Below, in pieces: positions 8,874 to 18,010 of a stretch of DNA of 64,000 nucleotides. Where the stretch lies: NCBI RefSeq assembly GCF_900103545.1, contig NZ_FNHH01000002.1, forward strand, positions 186,001-250,000. Direction: 5' to 3'. The DNA comes from Daejeonella rubra (GTDB taxonomy: Bacteria; Bacteroidota; Bacteroidia; Sphingobacteriales; Sphingobacteriaceae). Within the stretch, counting starts at the first letter, position 1. Each line of letters begins with the position of its first letter. The translations under genes and the position numbers were made by a program. A model generated the notes under the pieces. The model was given only the letters and a program-made list of their open reading frames with translations, was not told the DNA's origin and ran no database searches.

Positions 8874-9548
8874 ATGAATACAAGTATAAAGGAAGCAATG
8901 CTATCCGCACTAGGGCAGTTCGCTTCGGTCAATAATCAGGATCACGAGGCTTTTTCTCAGGTTCTTGTCGATGTTTTTAATGCAGATAAGGCTTATCTTG
9001 ATAAAGTTGCTTCTCTGGATGCTGCTTTTGACGATCATCCTCTTTTTGAGCCATTGCGCGAATTGTTCTTCGACCTGTTACTGATCAATTTTTTCAATGA
9101 AGATGTTCGTAAACTGGAAGAAGATTATCTGGATTCACCTGAATGGGAGAAGATCGAGGAAAAAACAATAGACAGGGGAACTGAACTTCTCAACCTTCTG
9201 CTTTATTTGCAGGAATGTCAGGATGAAGCGATCGAACCTGAATTAAGCGACTTCCTTCGTGAGTTTTTACTGGTTGATGAGGATGAGTTTCAGGATGAAC
9301 ATCGTATTTATGAAGAAGTTATTGCCAATCAGATCCTGGTTGAAAGCAGTTTGAAAGAAGTTGCCCGTGTAAGTTCCACACTTCCTGAAGATTCAGAGTT
9401 AAAGGAACTATTCTATCCGATGATAGGTTTTTTCAGAGATTCTGATCCGGAGGATGAAGATTTCAATGAATTTATTAAATATAGTGCAAATCCTGATTTT
9501 GATTCTGCTGTCTATGCTTTACTGATATCTTTCAATAACCAAAACTAA
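8874..9548 (+). CDS. Uncharacterised acidic protein
   Basis: 224 residues, strongly acidic with many D/E pairs (for example DEDEFQDEH and DSDPEDEDFNEF). No signal peptide, TM segment or motif that I recognise; mostly helical by composition. The start is 9 bases after the PyrC'-like stop, so it is probably co-transcribed with it. Cytoplasmic; function unknown. Confidence 0.7.
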   Translation: MNTSIKEAMLSALGQFASVNNQDHEAFSQVLVDVFNADKAYLDKVASLDAAFDDHPLFEPLRELFFDLLLINFFNEDVRKLEEDYLDSPEWEKIEEKTIDRGTELLNLLLYLQECQDEAIEPELSDFLREFLLVDEDEFQDEHRIYEEVIANQILVESSLKEVARVSSTLPEDSELKELFYPMIGFFRDSDPEDEDFNEFIKYSANPDFDSAVYALLISFNNQN

Positions 9549-9565
9549 ACTAAACAAAAATAAAT

Positions 9566-10132
9566 ATGGAATTATCTTTACAAAACTTAAACAAAGCCGC
9601 AAGTACCAATGGTATAATTATCGGCATTCTATCCACAGTGATTGGGATTGTAACATTTTACATGTTTCCATCCTTATTAGGATCCATGTCATTCGGAATC
9701 GGAACGCTGGTGGTTTCATTAGTGATCTATATCTTTTTTACGATTGATCTAAGGAAAAAGATCGGTGGATTTTGGAATTTCAGGGAAGCTTTGAAGGGCA
9801 TTTTTTTGATGGCCTTTGTTGCCGGACTACTTTATTCAGTTGCTAACTTTGCATTTTATAAGTTCGTTGAACCGGATGCCTATGATAAGATCTCAGGCTA
9901 TATGGAGTCAGGAATGACCAAAACTCTTGAGAATATGGGAATGGATCAGGATCAGATCGATGAAGCAGTAAGTAAGCAGGTTGAAGGAATAAAGGCTCAG
10001 TATGATCCAACGCCTATGCAGTTTTTCAAAAACCTTGGTATTGCAGTGATTGTTCAGTTTGTGATGTCGCTTATTTTTGCTGCGATATTTAAAAAGGAAG
10101 AACCTGTATTTGCAGCAACTGACGAAGAATAG
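9566..10132 (+). CDS. DUF4199 family membrane protein
   Basis: 188 residues with four hydrophobic segments (about 16-34, 40-60, 75-95, 152-172). The GFWNFREALKGIFLMAF core and the amphipathic stretch before the last TM match the DUF4199 pattern common in Bacteroidota. In many relatives DUF4199 genes sit next to a family 2 glycosyltransferase, as here. Biochemical role unknown; inner-membrane location inferred from topology. Confidence 0.8.
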   Translation: MELSLQNLNKAASTNGIIIGILSTVIGIVTFYMFPSLLGSMSFGIGTLVVSLVIYIFFTIDLRKKIGGFWNFREALKGIFLMAFVAGLLYSVANFAFYKFVEPDAYDKISGYMESGMTKTLENMGMDQDQIDEAVSKQVEGIKAQYDPTPMQFFKNLGIAVIVQFVMSLIFAAIFKKEEPVFAATDEE

Positions 10133-10232
10133 TAAGTATAAGTCATTTAATAAAAAACAGCGTGCAGATTTTGTCATAATTATTGATGAAATTTGCACCT
10201 TTTAATTTATTATTACCCTATAGACTATTTTT

Positions 10233-10281
10233 TCATATCTCATATCTCATATCTCACATCTCATATCTAACCTCTCACCTC
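10233..10281 (+). repeat. Heptanucleotide tandem repeat, seven units
   Basis: Seven 7-base units based on TCATATC: units 1-3 and 5 are exact, unit 4 is TCACATC, unit 6 is TAACCTC and unit 7 is TCACCTC. The array ends 5 bases before the start codon of the glycosyltransferase at 10287, where a leader or ribosome-contact region would be expected. Confidence 0.85.
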
Positions 10282-10286
10282 TGAAA

Positions 10287-11240
10287 ATGGATATATCTGT
10301 AGTTGTTCCTTTATATAATGAGGCAGAATCATTGCCCGAACTTTGCAGCTGGATCAGCAGTGTAATGAACAATAACGCTTTCAGCTATGAAATTATCCTT
10401 GTTGACGATGGAAGTAGTGATGAGTCATGGGAAGTGATAGAGCAGTTGAAAACTCAGAATCCTGCGATCGTTGGGATCAAGTTTCGCCGTAACTATGGTA
10501 AATCTGCTGCATTAAATGTCGGTTTTGAGGCCTGTCAGGGTAATGTGGTCATTACAATGGATGCCGATCTGCAGGATAGTCCTGATGAAATACCTGAACT
10601 TTACAGAAGGATCACAGAAGAAAAGTTTGATTTGGTTTCCGGATGGAAACAAAAGCGTCATGATCCTCTTAGCAAGACCATACCTACCAAGTTATTTAAT
10701 TTAGTTACCCGCCGCATGTCGGGAATATATAACCTTCATGACTTTAACTGCGGACTGAAAGCTTACCGTAAAGAGGTAGTGAAAAGTATTGAAGTTTACG
10801 GTGAAATGCATCGTTATATTCCGGTTATTGCGAAATGGGCAGGGTTCAAGAAAATTGGAGAGCAGGTAGTTGAGCATCGTGCCCGTAAGTATGGAACCAC
10901 CAAGTTCGGGTTCAGTCGCTTTATTAATGGCTTCCTGGATCTGCTGTCAATATTTTTTGTCGGTAAGTTTGCAAAAAGACCAATGCACTTTTTCGGTACC
11001 ATTGGGGCATTAAGCTTTCTGATAGGCACTATTATGGCTTTATGGATCATTATTGAAAAGCTGTATCATATAACCATGCATATCCGGTACACCCGTGAAG
11101 TTGTGGATCAGCCGCTGTTTTATATTGCCCTGGTGGCTATTATAGTGGGCTTTCAGTTGTTCCTGACTGGTTTTATCGCTGAGCTTGTTTCCAGAAATTC
11201 TCCCGAACGAAATACTTATCAGATCGAAAAAACGGTATAA
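10287..11240 (+). CDS. Polyprenyl-phosphate glycosyltransferase, GT2 (GtrB/DPM-like)
   Basis: 317 residues. The N-terminal GT-A domain opens SVVVPLYNEAESLPEL, with LVDDGSSDES, NYGKSAALNVGFE and the metal-binding MDADLQDSPDE. Two TM segments at about 228-255 and 272-298 anchor it, as in GtrB/ArnC enzymes that load a sugar on undecaprenyl phosphate at the cytoplasmic face (family knowledge). Sugar and acceptor cannot be told from sequence. It follows the DUF4199 gene and the heptamer array. Confidence 0.87.
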   Translation: MDISVVVPLYNEAESLPELCSWISSVMNNNAFSYEIILVDDGSSDESWEVIEQLKTQNPAIVGIKFRRNYGKSAALNVGFEACQGNVVITMDADLQDSPDEIPELYRRITEEKFDLVSGWKQKRHDPLSKTIPTKLFNLVTRRMSGIYNLHDFNCGLKAYRKEVVKSIEVYGEMHRYIPVIAKWAGFKKIGEQVVEHRARKYGTTKFGFSRFINGFLDLLSIFFVGKFAKRPMHFFGTIGALSFLIGTIMALWIIIEKLYHITMHIRYTREVVDQPLFYIALVAIIVGFQLFLTGFIAELVSRNSPERNTYQIEKTV

Positions 11241-11305
11241 TTTCTGGTTTTATATCCCGAAGCCAGTTAATATTATGCTCAGTACCTAAATAACAAACAG
11301 TTAAC

Positions 11306-12274
11306 ATGTTTTTTTCAATCATTATTCCGCTTTATAACCGTCCTCTGGAGATTGATGAATTGCTGTATACCTTAACGCAGCAAACTTATCTTCAGTTTGA
11401 AGTGCTGGTTATTGAGGATGGTTCCAAAATTATTGCAAAGGACATTGTAGACAGTTATGCTGATAAACTAGCGATCAGTTATTATTATAAGGAGAATGCA
11501 GGTCAGGGTTTTGCCAGAAATTTTGGTTTTGAACATGCTAAAGGCGATTACTTCGTGATTTTTGACTCGGATTGTCTGATCCCGATCGATTATCTTGAAA
11601 TCGTAAAGAACTATCTCCTGGATCATCAGCTGGATGCTTATGGCGGTCCCGATGGTGCTCACCCTTCTTTTACCGCGGTCCAGAAGGCGATCAGTTATTC
11701 AATGACTTCGCCATTCACAACAGGAGGGATCAGAGGAAATAAAAAACATATCGGTCAGTTCCATCCCAGAAGTTTTAATATGGGAATTTCGAGAGAAGTT
11801 TGGGAGCGTACCGGCGGATTTATACTCACCAGATTAGGAGAGGATATAGAATTCAGTATCCGGATCCATTCGATGGGTTTTAAGATCGGCCTGATTCCTG
11901 AAGCCATAGTTTATCATAAACGACGTACCGATCTGATCCAATTCTATAAACAGCTGCATTTCTTTGGCAGGGCAAGAATTAATATTTATAAACACTTCCC
12001 TTCAGAGTTAAAGGTTGTGCATTTTTTTCCTGCCTTATTTACACTTTTTCTGGCTCTGAGCTTGATTTTAAACACTTTTAATCATCCTTTGGCAGAATTG
12101 TGCAATACATTGCTGGCAATTTATATTTTGTTGATATTTTTTCACTCCTGGAACATAAACAAATCAGCAAAAGTTGCATTTTTGAGTATCGCTGCATCTT
12201 TCGTTCAGCTAACTGCATATGGCCTTGGTTTTATGCAGGATTTATGGAAAAGAATAATTTTTAGACAACATTAA
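11306..12274 (+). CDS. Glycosyltransferase family 2
   Basis: 322 residues: FSIIIPLYNRPLEIDELL, VIEDGSKIIAKD, ENAGQGFARNFG and the DxD-like FDSDCLIP, then the acceptor-side motif RTGGFILTRLGEDIEFSIR with the conserved ED pair. C-terminal hydrophobic segments at about 245-262 and 270-300 suggest membrane attachment. The substrate is unknown. It starts 65 bases after the upstream GT2 gene and is followed after 3 bases by the next gene. Confidence 0.87.
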   Translation: MFFSIIIPLYNRPLEIDELLYTLTQQTYLQFEVLVIEDGSKIIAKDIVDSYADKLAISYYYKENAGQGFARNFGFEHAKGDYFVIFDSDCLIPIDYLEIVKNYLLDHQLDAYGGPDGAHPSFTAVQKAISYSMTSPFTTGGIRGNKKHIGQFHPRSFNMGISREVWERTGGFILTRLGEDIEFSIRIHSMGFKIGLIPEAIVYHKRRTDLIQFYKQLHFFGRARINIYKHFPSELKVVHFFPALFTLFLALSLILNTFNHPLAELCNTLLAIYILLIFFHSWNINKSAKVAFLSIAASFVQLTAYGLGFMQDLWKRIIFRQH

Positions 12275-12277
12275 TAT

Positions 12278-13036
12278 ATGGATAAGCGGATGTCGGTGAG
12301 TGTGATTTTATCGGATGCCTGGGACCTTGCAAAAAGGAATATCTGGATCCTGCTCGGATTTACGGCAGTTCAGTTTATGTTCATTTTCTTTATTACAGCA
12401 CTATTAACAGCTATTTTCGGTGGAGCGAGTGGGACGGGTGTATTGTTGCAAAATGTGCTTCTAAGTCTATTCGATGCCTTTTTTACTGTTGCTTTCTATC
12501 AGGTATTTTTTAAACTCATTGATGATGATACCAATCCTGAGTTTCCTGATTTCATCCCTAACCTGGTCAAGGCGATCAATTTCCTGATCGTAAAACTTAT
12601 TATCGGGCTGATCCTGGTTTTTCTGATCGCTATTATCAGTTCTGTTTATTTTATTAATTCTCCAGAGATCGACACGAGTAATCCATTTAGCTGGGATCTT
12701 TTGCCAGTTTTTATACTTATTGCAATACCGATCATCTTTTTAACGATCAGGTTGTGTTTTGTGGTATGCTTTATTGTTGACCAGGAATCAGGCTCCTCAG
12801 AGTCGATCAGTCAGAGCTGGACCATCACCAAGGGCCATTTCTGGTTCATTACTCTTTTATTTCTTGTGATGCTCGGCCTTAATATTTTGGGCGCTATGGC
12901 TCTGTTTGTTGGATTATTATTCACAGTACCTTTTTCAAGCTTAATTCTGATCATAGCATATCGTCATCTGGTAAATAGTTATGCCGATGAGGAAGACATC
13001 ATGCTGAATGATCCGGAGGATAATAATGGGAATTAA
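12278..13036 (+). CDS. Multipass membrane protein, uncharacterised
   Basis: 252 residues with about six hydrophobic segments (about 20-45, 55-75, 98-123, 140-172, 196-215, 216-238) and an acidic C terminus. The pattern (N-terminal SDAWDLAKRNIWILLGF, later ISQSWTITKGHFW) resembles the membrane domain of GDPD-like/DUF975-like proteins, but I cannot assign it firmly. Its 3' end overlaps the GH3 gene by 11 bases. Confidence 0.72.
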   Translation: MDKRMSVSVILSDAWDLAKRNIWILLGFTAVQFMFIFFITALLTAIFGGASGTGVLLQNVLLSLFDAFFTVAFYQVFFKLIDDDTNPEFPDFIPNLVKAINFLIVKLIIGLILVFLIAIISSVYFINSPEIDTSNPFSWDLLPVFILIAIPIIFLTIRLCFVVCFIVDQESGSSESISQSWTITKGHFWFITLLFLVMLGLNILGAMALFVGLLFTVPFSSLILIIAYRHLVNSYADEEDIMLNDPEDNNGN

Positions 13037-14528
13037 ATCCTTTATAGCTAAACCTCTGGCAGCATTTGCTGTAAAGCAGATCAATAAATGGAAAAATAAC
13101 CCTTTAGCTGCGCAGAAAAGTGTTTTTAGTCAGCTGATCAGGCAGGCTAAGGGTACAGCCTTTGGCAAGGACCATGCTTTTGCAGAGATCAATACTTACG
13201 AAGATTTCAAGAAAAAAGTCCCTGTTGCAGACTACGAAGAGCTCAGGCCCTATATTGACAGGGTTGTCAATGGAGAAGAGAATGTTCTTTGGCCAGGGAA
13301 GCCGCTATATCTTGCTAAAACTTCAGGAACAACATCCGGGGTTAAATATATCCCCATCTCAAGGGAATCCATGCCTGAGCACATCAAGGCTGCACGTAAC
13401 GCCCTGTTTTCATATATTCATGAAACTGGTAAGTCTGACTTTATTGATGGCAGGCTTATTTTTCTGCAGGGTAGTCCGGTGCTCGATAAAAAGCATGGAA
13501 TTAATACCGGAAGATTATCTGGTATAGTAGCCAATCATGTTCCGTCCTATCTCCAAAAGAACCGTTTGCCATCATACCAGACCAATTGTATTGAAGATTG
13601 GGAAGAAAAAGTAGATGCCATAGTAGAGGAAACAATCAATGAAGACATGCGTCTCATTTCAGGTATCCCACCCTGGGTACAGATGTATTTCGATCGTTTA
13701 GGCACCCGCTCAGGTGGGAAGAAAATAGGGGATATCTTTAAAAATTTTTCACTTTTTGTATACGGAGGGGTCAATTTTGAACCTTACAGAGCCCGTTTGG
13801 AAGAAAGTATCGGTAGAAGGGTCGACGCAATCGAAACTTATCCTGCTTCTGAAGGTTTTATTGCATTTCAGGATTCTCAGAACGAAAAGGGCTTACTTTT
13901 ATTAGTGGATGCAGGTATTTTCTATGAATTTATACCTTCTGAAGAGTATTTTAATGAAAACCCATCCAGAATATCGCTGGAGGATGTGGAATTAAATAAA
14001 AATTACGCGATCATCCTGAATACCAATGCAGGTTTGTGGGGATACAGCATTGGAGATACTGTAAAGTTTGTTTCTAAGGATCCCTATAGAATTGTGGTAT
14101 CCGGAAGGATCAAACATTATATTTCGGCTTTTGGCGAGCATGTGATCTGTGAAGAAGTTGAATTTGCCATTTTATCGGTAGCTGATGAAGAAGGGGTCGA
14201 GATCACTGAATTTACAGTGGCACCTCAGGTAAGTCCGGATGGTGCAGAACTGCCATATCACGAATGGTATGTTGAATTTGCGCGGCCTCCGGCAGATATG
14301 TATAGTTTCAGTTTGAAGGTTGATCTGGCGCTCCGGAAAAAAAATGTCTATTACTATGATTTGATCGAGGGTAAAATTCTTCGTCCATTGCTTATGCATG
14401 AGCTGGAGAAAGATGCTTTCAGAAATTATATGAAGAGTCAGGGTAAGCTGGGCGGACAGAATAAAGTTCCCCGTTTGTCAAATGACAGACATATCGCGGA
14501 TGAATTGAATAAATGGATCAAAGGATAG
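13026..14528 (+). CDS. GH3-family (auxin-responsive GH3-like) acyl-adenylating protein
   Basis: 500 residues of the GH3 family in the adenylate-forming superfamily; plant members join amino acids to jasmonate or auxin. Motifs: nucleotide loop LAKTSGTTSGVKYIPIS, YPASEGFIAFQ, WGYSIGDTVKFVS and SGRIKHYISAFGEHV with the hinge to the C-terminal domain. I start it at the ATG at 13026, with a GGAGGA Shine-Dalgarno-like run at 13015-13020, not the in-frame ATG at 13008. The substrate of the bacterial enzyme is unknown. It overlaps the upstream membrane protein gene. Confidence 0.88.
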   Translation: MGIKSFIAKPLAAFAVKQINKWKNNPLAAQKSVFSQLIRQAKGTAFGKDHAFAEINTYEDFKKKVPVADYEELRPYIDRVVNGEENVLWPGKPLYLAKTSGTTSGVKYIPISRESMPEHIKAARNALFSYIHETGKSDFIDGRLIFLQGSPVLDKKHGINTGRLSGIVANHVPSYLQKNRLPSYQTNCIEDWEEKVDAIVEETINEDMRLISGIPPWVQMYFDRLGTRSGGKKIGDIFKNFSLFVYGGVNFEPYRARLEESIGRRVDAIETYPASEGFIAFQDSQNEKGLLLLVDAGIFYEFIPSEEYFNENPSRISLEDVELNKNYAIILNTNAGLWGYSIGDTVKFVSKDPYRIVVSGRIKHYISAFGEHVICEEVEFAILSVADEEGVEITEFTVAPQVSPDGAELPYHEWYVEFARPPADMYSFSLKVDLALRKKNVYYYDLIEGKILRPLLMHELEKDAFRNYMKSQGKLGGQNKVPRLSNDRHIADELNKWIKG

Positions 14529-14606
14529 CTCAGGTTCTTCAAAAAAATTAATAAGTTTATCCAATTCCTGAATGTCAGGAAATAAAATATAAATCGATTT
14601 CGTTTG

Positions 14607-15797
14607 ATGGGAAATAATTTTGGCGAAGGATTTAATCTGAAAAACATCGCTATTCTGGGTTCAACAGGAAGTATAGGTACTCAGGCGCTTGAAGTGGTTC
14701 GTCAAAATCCGGAACGTTTCAAAGTCTTTGTGCTTACTGCCAATAATAATGCAGAGCTTCTGATCAGGCAGGCTTTGGAGTTTAATCCGGCCTATGTTGT
14801 TTTAACCAGCGAGTCAAAATTGGCAGAGGTTAGAAATGCCTTAAGTTCCAGTGAAACGAAAGTTTTATTCGGTTTGGATGAGCTTTGTGAAGTTCTCAGC
14901 CATCCTGAAATTTCGCTTGTTCTGACCGCAATGGTTGGCTTTGCCGGATTGATCCCTACTCTTGCCGCAATTAAGGCAGGGAAAGATATAGCATTGGCTA
15001 ACAAGGAGACTTTGGTTGTTGCAGGTGAACTTGTAAACAGTCTGGCAAAGGAATATGGTGTTAAGATCCTGCCTGTTGACTCTGAGCATTCTGCAATTTT
15101 TCAATGTCTGGCAGGGGAGGAGCGGAATCCGATAGAGAAGATCTATCTAACTGCTTCCGGCGGACCATTCAGGGGCAGAGATGCTGATTTTCTGGCTACA
15201 ATCAGTCGAAAAGAGGCGCTTAAGCATCCTAACTGGGTGATGGGTGAGAAAATTACGATCGATTCAGCGAGCTTAATGAATAAAGGTCTGGAAGTGATCG
15301 AAGCAAAATGGCTTTTTGATCTGGATGTTTCCCAGATTGATGTGATCGTTCATCCGCAGTCTATTGTTCATTCAATTGTGCAGTTCAGAGATGGATCAAT
15401 GAAAGCGCAGATGGGCCTTCCTGATATGAAATTGCCAATACAATATGCTTTGGCCTATCCCGAAAGGATAGAAAATACATTTCCGAGATTTAACTTTTTG
15501 GATTATCCCAACCTGAGTTTTGAGCAGGCTGACAAAAAGACGTTCCGAAACCTTGCACTTGCTTTTGAGGCCTTAAAAGCAGGCGGGAATATGCCATGTG
15601 TGATCAATGCAGCGAATGAAGTGGTTGTGGCAGAATTTTTGAACAACCGTTTAGGATTCTTACAAATGAGTGATGTTATAGAAAGATGCATGAGCGAAAT
15701 TTCGTTTATTGCAGATCCTTTACTGGACGATTATATGGAGACAGACAGGATAACACGCATTTACGCGCAGGAATTAGTAACAAATAACAAATATTAG
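14607..15797 (+). CDS. dxr: DXP reductoisomerase
   Basis: 1-deoxy-D-xylulose 5-phosphate reductoisomerase of the MEP isoprenoid pathway. NADPH-binding IAILGSTGSIGTQALEVV, ALANKETLVVAG, PVDSEHSAIFQCL and the active-site lid HPNWVMGEKITIDSASLMNKGLEVIEA are all present. The ATG at 14607 (396 residues) is chosen over the adjacent TTG at 14604; both add about ten residues before the usual LKNIAILG start, so the true start may be slightly further in. It leads into rseP 26 bases on, a frequent Bacteroidota pairing. Confidence 0.96.
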   Translation: MGNNFGEGFNLKNIAILGSTGSIGTQALEVVRQNPERFKVFVLTANNNAELLIRQALEFNPAYVVLTSESKLAEVRNALSSSETKVLFGLDELCEVLSHPEISLVLTAMVGFAGLIPTLAAIKAGKDIALANKETLVVAGELVNSLAKEYGVKILPVDSEHSAIFQCLAGEERNPIEKIYLTASGGPFRGRDADFLATISRKEALKHPNWVMGEKITIDSASLMNKGLEVIEAKWLFDLDVSQIDVIVHPQSIVHSIVQFRDGSMKAQMGLPDMKLPIQYALAYPERIENTFPRFNFLDYPNLSFEQADKKTFRNLALAFEALKAGGNMPCVINAANEVVVAEFLNNRLGFLQMSDVIERCMSEISFIADPLLDDYMETDRITRIYAQELVTNNKY

Positions 15798-15823
15798 AGT
15801 TTAAATAAAATTATAGAAAAGGC

Positions 15824-17152
15824 ATGGATGGATTAGTAATGACAGGTCAGCTGTTATTGGGATTATCAATTTTAATCATATTACACGAAGCAGGACACTT
15901 TTTCGCCGCTCGTGCTTTTGGAATCAGGGTAGAGAAATTCTATCTGTTTTTTGATGCATGGGGTTTTAAACTGTTCAGCTTTAACTATAAAGGTTGTGAG
16001 TACGGCATTGGCTGGCTTCCATTAGGGGGTTATGTGAAGATCTCAGGTATGATCGATGAATCAATGGATTCAGAGCAGCTTGCTGGTCCGCCGCAACCCT
16101 GGGAATTTCGCTCAAAACCGGCCTGGCAGCGACTGATTGTCATGCTTGGTGGTGTTACGGTAAATATTGTTTTGGGTATTTTCATTTTCTGGATGCTTAC
16201 CCTTAAAAATGGGGAGACCTTTATTCCGAATGATAAACTTCCTGATGGTATTGCTCCTGGGCTTATAGGCAAGGAAATTGGCCTTCAGACGGGAGATCGT
16301 ATTACTGCAGTGAACGGTAAACCTGTACTGCGCTTTGATGAACTGACCAGCTCGAAAGTTTTGCTTGGAAATACCGAACTGACGGTACAGCGCCAGGGGG
16401 AGACAAAAGCGATTCAGGTCCCTGGAGATGTGCTAGAGCGGGTTTCTGACCTGGGAATTGCCCAGTTTGTAGAGCCAAGAGTAAAAATGTCAGGAATTGT
16501 GCAGATTGCTCCTGGTGGCAATGCAGAAAAAGCCGGACTTCAAAAAGGGGATAGCATTCTGGCTATAAATAGTAAAGCCATTGCCTTTTATGATGAATTC
16601 AAAACAGAGGTTCAGGCAAACAAGAATAAAACGGTAGCGATATCCCTGATCAGGAATAATCAAACTATGGAGCTTCCAACTCAGGTTTCGGAAGACGGAA
16701 CTGTAGGGATTTTTATATCTCCTTATTTCAACATTCCTATTGAAACCGTTAATTATGGTTTCATTGGTTCATTACCTGTGGGTGCTTCAAAAGCCTGGGG
16801 TTCGTTTATGGATAATGCCAAAGGTTTAGGCAAAGTGGCATCCGGACAAGTTAAGGCCAATAAAGCATTTACCGGACCAATTGGGATCGCAACGATGTTT
16901 GGTGCTACTGTTGACTGGATCAAGTTCTGGAGCCTTGTAGGACTGCTTTCAATGGCGCTTGCTTTAATGAACTTATTGCCTATTCCCGCATTGGATGGTG
17001 GTCATGCTATCTTCCTGCTGATTGAAATGGTGAAAGGAAAACCTCTTGGAGATAAGTTTATGGAGCGTGCCCAAATGGTTGGTTTCGTGATCCTGGTTAC
17101 CCTGATGGTGTTTGTCTTTGGAAATGATATTATTAAGCACGTGATCAATTGA
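15824..17152 (+). CDS. rseP: RseP-type site-2 intramembrane metalloprotease
   Basis: 442 residues. HEAGH at 21-25 supplies two Zn ligands and the catalytic Glu in the first TM segment; the third motif NLLPIPALDGGH is near residue 385-396. Two PDZ-like regions (about 145-200 and 225-290) lie between TM segments, giving the RIP architecture. In E. coli RseP cleaves the anti-sigma factor RseA and signal peptides (family knowledge); the substrates here are unknown. Directly follows dxr. Confidence 0.95.
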   Translation: MDGLVMTGQLLLGLSILIILHEAGHFFAARAFGIRVEKFYLFFDAWGFKLFSFNYKGCEYGIGWLPLGGYVKISGMIDESMDSEQLAGPPQPWEFRSKPAWQRLIVMLGGVTVNIVLGIFIFWMLTLKNGETFIPNDKLPDGIAPGLIGKEIGLQTGDRITAVNGKPVLRFDELTSSKVLLGNTELTVQRQGETKAIQVPGDVLERVSDLGIAQFVEPRVKMSGIVQIAPGGNAEKAGLQKGDSILAINSKAIAFYDEFKTEVQANKNKTVAISLIRNNQTMELPTQVSEDGTVGIFISPYFNIPIETVNYGFIGSLPVGASKAWGSFMDNAKGLGKVASGQVKANKAFTGPIGIATMFGATVDWIKFWSLVGLLSMALALMNLLPIPALDGGHAIFLLIEMVKGKPLGDKFMERAQMVGFVILVTLMVFVFGNDIIKHVIN

Positions 17153-17206
17153 TTTTTGAAATTGAGTGTTTAATTAACATCAATAGCAGGATGATCCTTC
17201 AATTCC

Positions 17207-17743
17207 ATGACTGAAAAGAATTATTTCGAATTATATGAGCTTCCATTAACCTTTAAGGTAGATGAGCTTAAGCTTAAGAAGAAATTCTATGAACTTAGCA
17301 AGCGCTATCACCCCGATTTTTATGTGAATGAAAGCGAAGAGAAGCAGGCAGAGATACTGGAACTGTCTACCCTGAATAATAAGGCCTATCAGGTATTGTC
17401 TGATCCTCTGAAGCGTATTGAGTATGTTTTGTCATTACATGATATGCTTGCTGAAGGAGATAAATATGTGTTGCCTCAGGATTTTCTGATGGACATGATG
17501 GATGTGAACGAGGCTTTGATGGAGATGGAATTTGATCATGATGAACTGAAACTGGCTCAACTTAGCACTCAGATTGATGGGATGGAACTTTCCTTGTTTG
17601 ACGAGCTGAAACGAAATACAGATGAGTTCGACCAGAAGGAGGGTGCAGATTCAGAAAGTATTCTTCTGAAGATCAAAGACATATGGTACCGGCAAAAATA
17701 TCTGATGCGGATTCGGGAAAGTCTGAATAAGTTCAGAGCCTGA
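17207..17743 (+). CDS. hscB: HscB-like J-domain co-chaperone
   Basis: 178 residues with an N-terminal J domain (MTEKNYFELYELP..., HPD in KRYHPDFY at about 35-37) and a C-terminal helical HSCB domain that would contact the scaffold IscU (family knowledge). Length and domain order fit HscB, the co-chaperone for Fe-S cluster transfer. No other isc gene is adjacent. A divergent second copy of its 3' end lies downstream at 17889. Confidence 0.88.
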   Translation: MTEKNYFELYELPLTFKVDELKLKKKFYELSKRYHPDFYVNESEEKQAEILELSTLNNKAYQVLSDPLKRIEYVLSLHDMLAEGDKYVLPQDFLMDMMDVNEALMEMEFDHDELKLAQLSTQIDGMELSLFDELKRNTDEFDQKEGADSESILLKIKDIWYRQKYLMRIRESLNKFRA

Positions 17744-17888
17744 AGAGTACAAAATAAATAAAGGCCTTGATAAAATATCCTCAAATTATCGGGAAGTTAA
17801 AAGAAAGATATCTTTAAAAGCAGCTAAGACTCCTGTTTATAGGATAATCCGTATCGCGCTTTGCTCAAGACTACTGACAGCATGGGAG
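17744..17888 (+). other. Short insert between the two hscB 3' ends
   Basis: 145 bases with no gene. They hold one copy of a motif (TCAAATTATCGG-aAGTTA at 17781-17799) also seen at 18281 and 18483 in the tRNA-linked array, and one copy of the dispersed hairpin repeat (from 17828). Everything recognisable here is repeat sequence, in keeping with a past insertion or recombination. Confidence 0.6.
17828..17887 (+). repeat. Dispersed hairpin repeat, copy A
   Basis: Degenerate copy of an approximately 60-base element, best seen at 18611: GACTCCTGTTTAtaGGATAA... then CTCAAGACTACtGACAG. Its internal arms (CCGTA../..ACTACtG) are less perfect than in copy B. Confidence 0.75.
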
Positions 17889-17984
17889 GATGCTGAAAGT
17901 ATTCTGCTGAGAATCAAGGATATCTGGTGCCGACAGAAATACCTGCTGCGAATCATGGAAAGTCTGAACAAATTCAGAGCCTGA
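17889..17984 (+). pseudogene. Second, divergent 3' end of hscB (fragment)
   Basis: 31 in-frame codons plus TGA (ending LRIMESLNKFRA) align with the last codons of hscB at 17648-17743. About 11 of the matched codons differ only at synonymous positions, while very few amino acids change. The fragment therefore diverged as part of a working gene elsewhere and is not a recent local copy. It has no start and no upstream gene, so it is a remnant, lying just before the tRNA-Leu promoter. Confidence 0.88.
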
Positions 17985-18010
17985 ATCCTGTAAATTATTA
18001 AAATTTTATT

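Noticed and set aside
10233..10281. The heptamer array as a CRISPR-like repeat
   Set aside because: Units are 7 bases and contiguous with no spacers, so it is a simple tandem repeat.
14615..14622. TAATTTTG as a promoter for dxr
   Set aside because: It lies inside the reading frame after the chosen start and has no -33 element; no better ATG follows it, so I left it out as a feature.
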